A stretch of DNA of 10,298 nucleotides from Candidatus Paceibacter sp. GTDB taxonomy: Bacteria > Patescibacteriota > Minisyncoccia > UBA6257 > GWB1-50-10. A model generated the notes under the pieces. The model searched no databases, was not told the origin of the DNA, and saw only the letters and a list, made by a program, of their open reading frames with translations. The stretch lies in NCBI GenBank assembly GCA_020724685.1, contig DYGP01000020.1:1-10298 (forward strand). The letters run 5' to 3'. Of this stretch, positions 1 through 4,048 are shown in pieces. Numbering within the stretch: position 1 is the stretch's first letter; each line of letters begins with the position of its first letter. Position numbers and translations under genes: made by a program.

Positions 1-55
1 ACTCCGACGAATCTTCGATTATCGGAGAGCCGACCGAAGCGTCGGCTTTGAACTA
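1..55. repeat. Direct repeat, left copy, flanking the GIY-YIG gene
   Basis: Positions 1-55 are identical over all 55 bases to 345-399, giving a period of 344 bp. The repeat may extend beyond the left window edge. Each copy can fold into two hairpins. In this copy 3-26 has arms TCCGA/TCGGA with an inner AATC/GATT helix, and 28-47 has a perfect 7-bp stem AGCCGAC/GTCGGCT with a 6-base loop. Identity stops abruptly after the shared AACTA. Two identical copies bracketing one small gene point to a mobile or recently duplicated unit. Confidence 0.9.
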
Positions 56-67
56 CGGGGGCGTATT

Positions 68-328
68 TTAACTCGCCTTTTTAATGTACCCGTCCTCTAT
101 TATTTTCTCAACATAATCCCTTCTCTTCCATTTTTTGATCTTTATTTCCATTTTTCTTGCGGCCTCAAGGGTATCAAATTCCTGTTTGAAAACAAGTTTG
201 TTTATTTTCTTCTGCCTCGTTGTCTGAGTATGTCCCGCAACATGTTGTCTTAATCTTCTTTCGAGATCATCTGTGCTTCCAACATAAAACACCCCATTTT
301 CCGATTTAAGAATATAGACGTATGCCAT
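68..328 (-). CDS. Small GIY-YIG endonuclease-like protein
   Basis: An 86-residue protein consisting of a single GIY-YIG nuclease domain, the UPF0213/UvrC-N type. Visible motifs are VYIL at residues 3-6 and FYVG at 14-17 (the two halves of the GIY-YIG signature), an arginine-rich helix ERRLRQH at 23-29 that should hold the catalytic Arg, and EAARKMEIKIKKWKRR at 55-70 with the conserved Glu, Lys and Trp of the family. The family cuts DNA, but the physiological role of stand-alone members is unknown. I chose the ATG at 328 because the homology begins there; the reading frame stays open upstream to 454 but only reads through repeat and hairpin DNA. A TAGAAT hexamer at 336-341 sits close enough to the ATG to suggest a nearly leaderless mRNA. 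The gene lies exactly between two 55-bp direct repeats, so it may belong to a mobile unit. Domain assignment is firm; function is not. Confidence 0.88.
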   Translation of the reverse strand: MAYVYILKSENGVFYVGSTDDLERRLRQHVAGHTQTTRQKKINKLVFKQEFDTLEAARKMEIKIKKWKRRDYVEKIIEDGYIKKAS

Positions 329-344
329 ATCTTTTATTCTATCC

Positions 345-399
345 ACTCCGACGAATCTTCGATTATCGGAGAGCCGACCGAAGCGTCGGCTTTGAACTA
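345..399. repeat. Direct repeat, right copy, flanking the GIY-YIG gene
   Basis: This is the second identical copy of the 55-bp repeat at 1-55. It lies 16 bp upstream of the GIY-YIG start codon. Its hairpins are at 347-370 and 372-391; the second has a 7-bp perfect stem. On the minus strand the hairpins come before the possible -10 of the GIY-YIG gene. They do not have a T-run that would make a clear terminator for pheS. Confidence 0.9.
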
Positions 400-400
400 T

Positions 401-447
401 CGCTCCGATCGGAAATCCGACGAAATCGTCGGAGAAGCATCGGAGCG
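401..447. repeat. Nested palindrome next to the right repeat
   Basis: The outer arms, CGCTCCGAT at 401-409 and ATCGGAGCG at 439-447, are perfectly complementary over 9 bp. Inside them, 416-433 is a second perfect hairpin, TCCGACGA/TCGTCGGA, with a 2-base loop. The inner arm shares TCCGACGAA with the direct repeat at 347-355, so the structures look related. No left-hand counterpart of this hairpin follows the copy at 1-55. It could be a REP-like element, a recombination site or an RNA 3' end structure. Confidence 0.75.
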
Positions 448-456
448 GGGGCATGA

Positions 457-483
457 TTCCACGCTAGAAAAAACGGCGTGGAA
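457..483. terminator. Hairpin 3' of the PheRS gene, possible transcript end
   Basis: The arms TTCCACGC (457-464) and GCGTGGAA (476-483) form a perfect 8-bp stem, 15 bases past the PheRS stop codon. On the minus strand the 11-base loop contains a run of six T, but no T-run follows the stem. It may mark or stabilise the mRNA 3' end, yet it is not a textbook intrinsic terminator. Confidence 0.35.
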
Positions 484-497
484 AGTCAAAGTTTCCC

Positions 498-1661
498 TTA
501 TCTCAGCTCCGCTTCGAATTGCGTCGCGGTATCCTTATACAATTTTTCCTGCAATGCATCCACTTCTTCGGAAACGAGCGTGCGCTCGTTCGAGCGGTAG
601 ATCACGCGGAACGTGTAACTCACGCGGTCGGCTCCGAATTTCTTCTCGTCCTCGTACGTATCGAGAAGCTCCACCTGCTCCACGAGATCGCCGCCGATGT
701 CGCGGATGAGATCGTAATATTGATTCACCAGGAATCCCCTCTTCACCACGAACGAAATGTCTCTTATGACAGGAGGAAATTTGCTCACTTCCTTGTATTT
801 GTTCCCGAGCACGAGCTGGCGCGTCACGCGGGGATCTTCCGACCGGAGAAGGCGTATGTCGGGAAGCTGCATGCTGATGATCGCAAGCCGCTCCACGCCG
901 AACCCGAACGCCCATCCCGTATATTGCTTCGGATCGACACCGAGCTTTTCGAGGACGGACTGGCGCACCATTCCCCCGCCGAGCACCTCGAGCCACTGTC
1001 CATTCACCTCAACTTCCATTTCAACGCTCGGATCGGTGTACGGAAACGCGTCATCATTGAACCGGTATTTCACGTTTTCCCCGAAAATCGACTTCGCGAT
1101 CTTTCCGAGAATGTCCTTCAATTCATCAAACGGCACCTCTTTGTCGCTTGTCGGATGAAGATACCATCCGTCGATCTGATGAAATACATTCAGGTGGAAA
1201 CGGTCGATTTCGTCCTTCCGGTAGACTTTTCCGTGCGCGAGCGATCCGATCGGGAGATTGTTCTTTATACGCTCCCGGATCTCCGGAGAGTTGACGTAGT
1301 AATACCACATGATGGTCGTATGCGTCCGGAGAATGTGTTCCGCGTCCACGAAATACGTGTCCGAAACGCTCCGAGCGGGATGATCCGGGGGGAAATTGAA
1401 AAGATCGAAGCTCTGGTCAGCGCGCACGATTTCCGGAACCTTGATATGATCGAATTTCGCAAAATCGGGAATTGAAAAGAGCCGTTCCGCGAGTTCGCGG
1501 ACGGGATGTCCCTCTTCCCGCGTGAGATCGGAAAGGGCGAGAAACCGCGTGAGCCGCCTGCTCTCGGGATCGTTCTTTTTCGCGAGCTCATCGCGCAAAC
1601 GCGCCTCATCAGGCGAACCGACCTCGAGCCTCAATCCCGGCAAATCTTTGTAGAACTCCAT
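498..1661 (-). CDS. pheS: Single-chain (mitochondrial-type) phenylalanyl-tRNA synthetase
   Basis: Attaches phenylalanine to tRNA-Phe using ATP in the cytoplasm. The 387 residues hold a class II catalytic core followed by an FDX-ACB anticodon-binding domain. Core landmarks are DHPARSVSDTYF at 93-104, HTTIMWYYY near 114-122, motif 2 (GKVYRKDEIDRFH, then FHQIDGWYL) at 144-168, LEVLGGGMV at 224-232, and motif 3 AFGFGVERLA at 251-260. From about 294 (KFPPVIRDISFVV) to the C-terminal ELR, the sequence matches the domain normally found at the end of the beta subunit PheT. Ordinary bacterial PheS has no such domain and works as an alpha2-beta2 enzyme; this fusion resembles monomeric mitochondrial PheRS. 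The N-terminal coiled coil of bacterial PheS is missing. No pheT is present in the window. The start at 1661 fits the beginning of the protein. No strong Shine-Dalgarno sequence lies between the upstream terminator and the ATG, but the GAGGG of the terminator stem could serve. The leader carries an attenuator. Confidence 0.93.
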   Translation of the reverse strand: MEFYKDLPGLRLEVGSPDEARLRDELAKKNDPESRRLTRFLALSDLTREEGHPVRELAERLFSIPDFAKFDHIKVPEIVRADQSFDLFNFPPDHPARSVSDTYFVDAEHILRTHTTIMWYYYVNSPEIRERIKNNLPIGSLAHGKVYRKDEIDRFHLNVFHQIDGWYLHPTSDKEVPFDELKDILGKIAKSIFGENVKYRFNDDAFPYTDPSVEMEVEVNGQWLEVLGGGMVRQSVLEKLGVDPKQYTGWAFGFGVERLAIISMQLPDIRLLRSEDPRVTRQLVLGNKYKEVSKFPPVIRDISFVVKRGFLVNQYYDLIRDIGGDLVEQVELLDTYEDEKKFGADRVSYTFRVIYRSNERTLVSEEVDALQEKLYKDTATQFEAELR

Positions 1662-1667
1662 ATGAAC

Positions 1668-1689
1668 AAAAAACCCTCTTTCGCGAGGG
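1668..1689 (-). terminator. Intrinsic terminator (attenuator) just upstream of pheS
   Basis: Read on the minus strand, CCCTC (1689-1685), a 6-base loop GCGAAA, and GAGGG (1678-1674) form a hairpin followed at once by six T (1673-1668). It ends only 6 bases before the PheRS start codon, so it cannot end an upstream gene without also blocking pheS. This is the expected position for a regulated attenuator. The GAGGG arm also lies 12 bases before the ATG and may act as a weak ribosome binding site. Confidence 0.82.
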
Positions 1690-1731
1690 GTCTCTTCATG
1701 CCGTATGGGAAAAGCGCCCCTCTCTGACGGG
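1685..1731 (-). promoter_or_regulatory. Alternative (antiterminator) pairing in the pheS leader
   Basis: On the minus strand GAGGGG at 1722-1717 is perfectly complementary to CCCCTC at 1690-1685, and the latter contains the 5' arm of the terminator. The two hairpins are therefore mutually exclusive. Just 5', immediately after the leader-peptide stop, CCCGT (1731-1727) can pair with ACGG (1704-1701), or its CCC with the GGG of arm 2, giving a possible arm 1. This order (leader stop, arm 1, arm 2, arm 3, arm 4 plus T-run) matches amino-acid biosynthetic attenuators. The pairings are seen directly; their use in vivo is inferred. Confidence 0.68.
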
Positions 1732-1776
1732 TTATGTAAAGAAAAATCTAAAGAATTTTTTCGCGCCTTTTTGCAT
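1732..1776 (-). CDS. Phe-rich leader peptide controlling PheRS (MQKGAKKFFRFFFT)
   Basis: A 14-codon open frame, ATG at 1776 to TAA at 1734-1732, encodes MQKGAKKFFRFFFT. Five of the seven codons 7-13 window are Phe: codons 8, 9, 11, 12 and 13. The E. coli pheST leader peptide PheM is also 14 residues with five Phe and contains RFFF, so size, composition and core motif agree closely. The stop codon directly precedes the competing hairpins, and the terminator ends just before pheS. Its expected role is to sense charged tRNA-Phe: a ribosome stalled on the Phe codons would mask arm 1 (1731-1727), free arm 2 for the antiterminator and allow pheS transcription. Completing the peptide would favour the terminator. 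GGAAAAG just before the ATG gives weak ribosome binding support; with the predicted promoter the mRNA may start only a few bases before the ATG. Confidence 0.8.
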   Translation of the reverse strand: MQKGAKKFFRFFFT

Positions 1777-1785
1777 TACTTTTCC

Positions 1786-1814
1786 AGTGTACTCCATTTG
1801 AAAAACTACTTCAA
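1786..1814 (-). promoter_or_regulatory. Candidate promoter for the pheS leader
   Basis: On the minus strand TTGAAG (1814-1809) and TACACT (1791-1786) are separated by exactly 17 bases, each matching 4 of 6 consensus positions. The predicted start falls about 7 bases later, just before the leader ATG at 1776. The -35 overlaps the stop codon of the upstream HTH gene. A TACACT -10 with a 17-base spacer also precedes tRNA-Asp in this window, which supports the call. Confidence 0.5.
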
Positions 1815-2488
1815 GACGAGAGAACTTCCCCTACGGAACCCATTATTTTTCTCCTTAATTTTGTCCCTTTTCTCACTTTCATCCTGAGTGTTCCATAATA
1901 CTTTTTTCCATCCTTATATATCTTCTTTTTTTCTGTTTTTATAAAACTTGTTTTGCTAAATTGATTTTCAAATACATTCAATGAGTCTATCCAAAATTTC
2001 ATCACTTCTTTTTCTCTTTTTTTATGAGATATGTTCAAACTCACTCTAAAAATAAAATCTTCTTTCTTAATTCCATAAATTTTTTCAAACCACTTCTTCA
2101 TAAAGCGAATAATTCTTACGTCACTATTTGTGAATCCAACCTCTTCATTTCCACTCTTATATCCCTCCCCACAATACAACCCAAGACCTACACAAAATAA
2201 ATCACGAGGAGAAAGTTTTCCTACCATTTCTTCTCCCTCCTTTTTTAATATTTTCGTTTCTTTGGTGCGGTGTATTTTTTTCTTCTCCGTTGCTAACAAC
2301 AATGCTCGGAGACCTGCCTTTCGTTGCTTTAGAATAAGATTTTTTCTTTGTCTTTCGGAAAGTTCTATATTCCTACACCAATAACTTACTGTGCTCTTAT
2401 TTATTTTTAACTCTTGCGAAATGTCTCTTATGCTCATTCCATTTTCTCTCATTTTTCGAGCCCTCATTTTTTCTAAGGAATATGCCAT
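1811..2488 (-). CDS. HTH + LAGLIDADG-like protein, paralogue A
   Basis: A 225-residue protein of unknown function. Residues about 14-37 (ENGMSIRDISQELKINKSTVSYWC) form a helix-turn-helix like those of resolvases or Sigma-70 region 4. A basic linker follows, then from about 95 a domain starting VGLGLYCGEG, followed by FTNSDVRIIRFMKKWF. The GLYxGEG core resembles the LAGLIDADG helix of homing endonucleases, with its acidic residue. The protein is clearly homologous to the product of 3082-3765, sharing STVSYWC/SSVSIWC, GLYxGEG, FTNS and a YGTLRxxVRK-type end. Similar HTH + GLYWxEG proteins are common as hypotheticals in Streptomyces and CPR genomes. Start at 2488 was chosen because the upstream frame runs through a terminator and into a tRNA intron. 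It is AT-rich compared with pheS. It has its own promoter downstream of tRNA-fMet, and its stop overlaps the pheS -35. Confidence 0.85.
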   Translation of the reverse strand: MAYSLEKMRARKMRENGMSIRDISQELKINKSTVSYWCRNIELSERQRKNLILKQRKAGLRALLLATEKKKIHRTKETKILKKEGEEMVGKLSPRDLFCVGLGLYCGEGYKSGNEEVGFTNSDVRIIRFMKKWFEKIYGIKKEDFIFRVSLNISHKKREKEVMKFWIDSLNVFENQFSKTSFIKTEKKKIYKDGKKYYGTLRMKVRKGTKLRRKIMGSVGEVLSS

Positions 2489-2519
2489 AATATAAAATTG
2501 AACCACTTTATGTATTTTA

Positions 2520-2548
2520 ATTATAACATAATACGATGGTACAAACAA
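2520..2548 (-). promoter_or_regulatory. Extended -10 promoter for paralogue A
   Basis: On the minus strand a perfect TATAAT (2525-2520) is preceded by TG one base away, forming an extended -10 element (TGTTATAAT). TTGTTT (2548-2543) lies 17 bases upstream as a weak -35. The ATG follows about 31 bases after the -10, without a clear Shine-Dalgarno sequence. The promoter begins immediately after the tRNA-fMet terminator. Confidence 0.65.
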
Positions 2549-2572
2549 AAACACCCACCAAAGAAGTGGGTG
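2547..2572 (-). terminator. Terminator of the tRNA-fMet gene
   Basis: On the minus strand CACCCAC (2572-2566) and GTGGGTG (2558-2552) form a perfect 7-bp stem with a 7-base loop, followed by five T (2551-2547). It lies 6 bases past the mature tRNA 3' end, so the tRNA is probably transcribed separately from the HTH gene. Confidence 0.88.
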
Positions 2573-2578
2573 ATTTTG

Positions 2579-2871
2579 TTGCGGGGGTTGGATTTGAACC
2601 AACGACCTCAAGGTTATGCTTACTACTACGATTTTCATCGCCCCCAATAGATAGGAGTTTGTAGTCTGGACTATACCTTCATCCGTTTCAAAAATGAACG
2701 AGGATGCTTACCGTCTAGTCTCTACACCTTATCCATAATAAGGATCTTGGCTCGGTATTGCCATGTGAAAAACACGAAGGGTTCACCGAATTTGGAAAGT
2801 TTCCCTATTCCCTCTCAGAAATAGGAGCCCATATTCGAGCCTTGCGAGCTACCGGACTGCTCTACCCCGCA
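2579..2871 (-). tRNA. Initiator tRNA-fMet (CAU) with a group I intron
   Basis: The 5' exon is 2871-2838 and the 3' exon 2618-2579. Joined, they give a 74-nt tRNA very like bacterial tRNA-fMet: acceptor GCGGGG/CCCCGC, D-arm GAGC/GCTC with A11-U24, anticodon loop CUCAUAA and T-arm GTTGG TTCAAAT CCAAC. The intron lies between U33 and C34. The first base is U and position 72 is A, so a weak U1-A72 pair replaces the usual C1xA72 mismatch. The anticodon stem is CAAGG/CCTTG, so only two of the three hallmark G-C pairs are present (A29-U41 replaces the third). CCA is not encoded; CAAAA follows the discriminator A. Its promoter is upstream at 2880-2885 and a terminator follows. Confidence 0.93.
2619..2837 (-). 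ncRNA. Group I intron (IC3-like) in the tRNA-fMet anticodon loop
   Basis: A 219-nt self-splicing-type intron with no ORF. P1 is visible: the exon end GGCU plus intron C pair with GGGCU at 2830-2826 around loop GAATAT, placing the conserved U.G wobble at the 5' splice site after U33. The intron ends in G (2619), as required, before CAUAA of the 3' exon. The conserved core elements are present on the minus strand: P-like GGCAATACCGAGCCAAG, R-like GTAGAGACTAGACGG and S-like AAGGTATAGTCC. They match the bacterial and plastid tRNA intron class. Only strict splice-site mapping is inferred. Confidence 0.92.
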
Positions 2872-2879
2872 GGTGAAGT

Positions 2880-2885
2880 ATTGTA
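2880..2885 (-). promoter_or_regulatory. Candidate -10 for tRNA-fMet
   Basis: On the minus strand TACAAT (5 of 6 consensus matches) ends 8 bases before the tRNA 5' end. A TTGATT lies 14 bases further upstream, which is a short spacer, so the -35 is uncertain. Confidence 0.5.
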
Positions 2886-2920
2886 CAAAAATCGAAATAA
2901 ATCAAATTTTTCACATATAA

Positions 2921-2949
2921 TTGACGCGTCATTATGATTCGAATACTAT
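2921..2949 (+). promoter_or_regulatory. Promoter for tRNA-Met/Ile2 (CAU)
   Basis: TTGACG (2921-2926, 5 of 6) and TACTAT (2944-2949, 4 of 6) are separated by 17 bases, ending 8 bases before the tRNA at 2958. The -35 overlaps a perfect 10-bp palindrome TGACGCGTCA (2922-2931) located between the two divergent tRNA genes. Confidence 0.6.
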
Positions 2950-2957
2950 AAAAAAAT

Positions 2958-3031
2958 GCCAGGGTAGCTCAAATGGTTAGAGCACAGCACTCATAAAGCT
3001 GAGGTTGCGAGTTCAATTCTCGCCCCTGGTA
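2958..3031 (+). tRNA. tRNA with anticodon CAU (elongator Met, or Ile2)
   Basis: A 74-nt cloverleaf: acceptor GCCAGGG/CCCUGGU, D-stem GCUC/GAGC, anticodon stem CAGCA/AGCUG with loop CUCAUAA, variable AGGUU, T-stem GCGAG/CUCGC and discriminator A. There is a G1.U72 wobble and an A31-A39 mismatch. The stretch GAGCACAGCACUCAUAA resembles E. coli elongator tRNA-Met. A CAU tRNA can also be Ile2, in which C34 is modified to lysidine, and sequence alone does not settle this. CCA is not encoded. Unlike the neighbouring initiator tRNA it has no intron, although the 7-base anticodon loop is identical. Confidence 0.93.
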
Positions 3032-3049
3032 CAAAAAGAACCCCCGGTC

Positions 3050-3076
3050 TGATATAATATAGCTATATAGCTATAT
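3050..3076 (+). promoter_or_regulatory. Extended -10 promoter with overlapping 20-bp palindrome
   Basis: TG-A-TATAAT (3050-3058) is a perfect extended -10. It overlaps a perfect 20-bp palindrome at 3057-3076, built from two AGCTATAT-type half sites, which covers the expected transcription start. The palindrome ends 5 bases before the ATG of the HTH gene at 3082. Because that protein has a DNA-binding domain, autoregulation is a reasonable guess. There is no Shine-Dalgarno sequence before the ATG. Confidence 0.6.
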
Positions 3077-3081
3077 TTTTT

Positions 3082-3765
3082 ATGGCAAAAACAAAAGAAA
3101 AAATTTTGGCAATCTCTTTGAGAAAAGATGGGCTAAGTATAAAGGAAATTGCTAAAACTCTTAATGTATCGAAAAGCTCTGTTAGTATATGGTGTTCTGA
3201 CGTCTTACTTACAAAAAACCAAGAAAATGCACTAAAAAAGAAAATGATAGCGGCTGGACATAAAGGCAGATTAATTGGAGCAGAAACACAAAAAAGGAGG
3301 AGGAATGACATTATAAGAAAATATAGAGAGGATGGTTTGAAAGATATAAGCAACATAGATTCTAGAGATCTCATGCTGCTTGGAATAGGTCTTTATCTTG
3401 GTGAAGGAAATAAAAAAGGAAATAAATTCCAATTCACTAATTCTAATTCAGACATTATAAATATTATTCTCTTATGGCTTACAAAAATATTAAAAATAAA
3501 AAGAAGCGATATAGTACTCAATGTCATCATCAACAGTGCTCATACAAAAAGAGAAGATGATATTCGTTATTTTTGGTCACAAAAAACAAAAATACCTATC
3601 ACCCAATTTAATAAAACAATTTTTATAAAATCTAAAAATAAAAAAGTGTACGATAATTTCTCAAATCACTTCGGAACTCTTGTTATTAGGGTAAAAAAGA
3701 GTTCTCTTCTCCAATATAAAGTTTTGGGGCTCTGCTATGCGTCAGCTATTAAAAGTAGAGAGTAA
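3082..3765 (+). CDS. HTH + LAGLIDADG-like protein, paralogue B
   Basis: A 227-residue paralogue of the product of 1811-2488. The HTH is at about 14-38 (RKDGLSIKEIAKTLNVSKSSVSIWC), followed by a basic linker (KKKMIAAGHKGR at 52-63, QKRRRND at 70-76). The LAGLIDADG-like helix LLGIGLYLGEGNKKG is at 99-113, then FTNSNSDIINIILLWL at 118-133, AHTKREDDIRYFW at 153-165 and FGTLVIRVKKSSLL at 197-210. Glu108 in GLYLGEG is the likely acidic residue if the domain is a nuclease. Only one LAGLIDADG-like motif is visible, so an active form would need to dimerise. It is very AT-rich and Lys-rich compared with the flanking housekeeping genes, suggesting transfer. It starts 50 bases after tRNA-CAU on the same strand. 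It could be a homing nuclease, a site-specific DNA-binding regulator or a domesticated form; I cannot decide. Confidence 0.85.
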   Translation: MAKTKEKILAISLRKDGLSIKEIAKTLNVSKSSVSIWCSDVLLTKNQENALKKKMIAAGHKGRLIGAETQKRRRNDIIRKYREDGLKDISNIDSRDLMLLGIGLYLGEGNKKGNKFQFTNSNSDIINIILLWLTKILKIKRSDIVLNVIINSAHTKREDDIRYFWSQKTKIPITQFNKTIFIKSKNKKVYDNFSNHFGTLVIRVKKSSLLQYKVLGLCYASAIKSRE

Positions 3766-3772
3766 CACCATA

Positions 3773-3801
3773 TTGCAAAAAACATTTTCGGTTGATACAC
3801 T
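3773..3801 (+). promoter_or_regulatory. Promoter for tRNA-Asp
   Basis: TTGCAA (3773-3778) and TACACT (3796-3801) are 17 bases apart. A start near 3808 would give a tRNA precursor with a leader of about 12 bases. The -10 matches that proposed for the pheS leader. Confidence 0.5.
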
Positions 3802-3819
3802 GATTCCGCTACGTTATTT

Positions 3820-3893
3820 GCGGGCGTAGTTCAGCTGGTTAGAACGTCCGCCTGTCACGCGGAAGGTCGCCGGTTCGAGTCCGGTCGCCCGCG
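3820..3893 (+). tRNA. tRNA-Asp (GUC)
   Basis: A 74-nt cloverleaf: acceptor GCGGGCG/CGCCCGC, D-stem GUUC/GAAC, anticodon stem UCCGC/GCGGA with loop CUGUCAC (anticodon GUC), T-stem GCCGG/CCGGU and discriminator G73, which is usual for Asp. CCA is not encoded. A strong terminator follows. The gatC-gatA pair elsewhere in the window acts on misacylated tRNA-Asn/Gln, so any link with this tRNA is only general. Confidence 0.96.
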
Positions 3894-3895
3894 CA

Positions 3896-3922
3896 AAAAA
3901 ACACTCATCTTGAGTGTTTTTT
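3896..3922 (+). terminator. Strong bidirectional terminator after tRNA-Asp
   Basis: A perfect 12-bp stem, 3896-3907 with 3911-3922, has a 3-base loop TCT. Its ends are A-run and T-run, so it reads as a terminator on both strands. The core is ACACTCA/TGAGTGT. Confidence 0.92.
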
Positions 3923-3925
3923 GTT

Positions 3926-3941
3926 ACCGGACTCGAACGGG
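3926..3941 (-). repeat. Inverted copy of the tRNA-Asp T-arm
   Basis: These 16 bases match the reverse complement of the tRNA-Asp T-arm (3870-3885) at 15 positions. Together they form an inverted repeat around the terminator. It may be a relic of integration or rearrangement at the tRNA 3' end. Confidence 0.6.
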
Positions 3942-4020
3942 AAAGGGTGATGGGAAAACGGGAGTTTTTCCAATGCGGATAGCATAAACCGATGGGTTTA
4001 TGGGAGTTTCGAAGAAACGA

Positions 4021-4044
4021 CGTTCGATTCCTCGCCCGCGCAAA
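4021..4044 (+). pseudogene. Degraded tRNA 3'-end fragment (Asp-like)
   Basis: The T-loop GTTCGA and then TCGCCCGCGCAAA match the 3' end of tRNA-Asp (gTTCGAgTCC...TCGCCCGCGCAAA) with a two-base gap. No partner for the acceptor 5' strand (GCGGGCG) is found in 3923-4000, so a full tRNA cannot be formed. A second terminator follows directly, echoing the tRNA-Asp plus terminator layout. The rest of 3942-4020 contains one small hairpin (ATAAACC/GGTTTAT) and no recognisable gene. Confidence 0.5.
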
Positions 4045-4048
4045 CAAC

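Noticed and set aside
1..447. CRISPR array
   Set aside because: Only two copies of the repeat, separated by a gene; no regular short spacers and no cas genes.
329..454. N-terminal extension of the GIY-YIG ORF to 454
   Set aside because: The extension translates only the direct repeat and hairpins; the domain starts at the ATG at 328.
519..1475. Long plus-strand ORF opposite PheRS (318 codons), and other frames there
   Set aside because: Shadow of the pheS reading frame; no recognisable domain, and pheS is complete on the other strand.
1662..1740. T-box riboswitch for pheS
   Set aside because: No T-box consensus (UGGN) or specifier stem is visible; the Phe-rich peptide explains the leader better.
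2489..2647. N-terminal extension of paralogue A to 2647
   Set aside because: It runs through a terminator, the 3' exon of tRNA-fMet and the intron end; the HTH homology starts at 2488.
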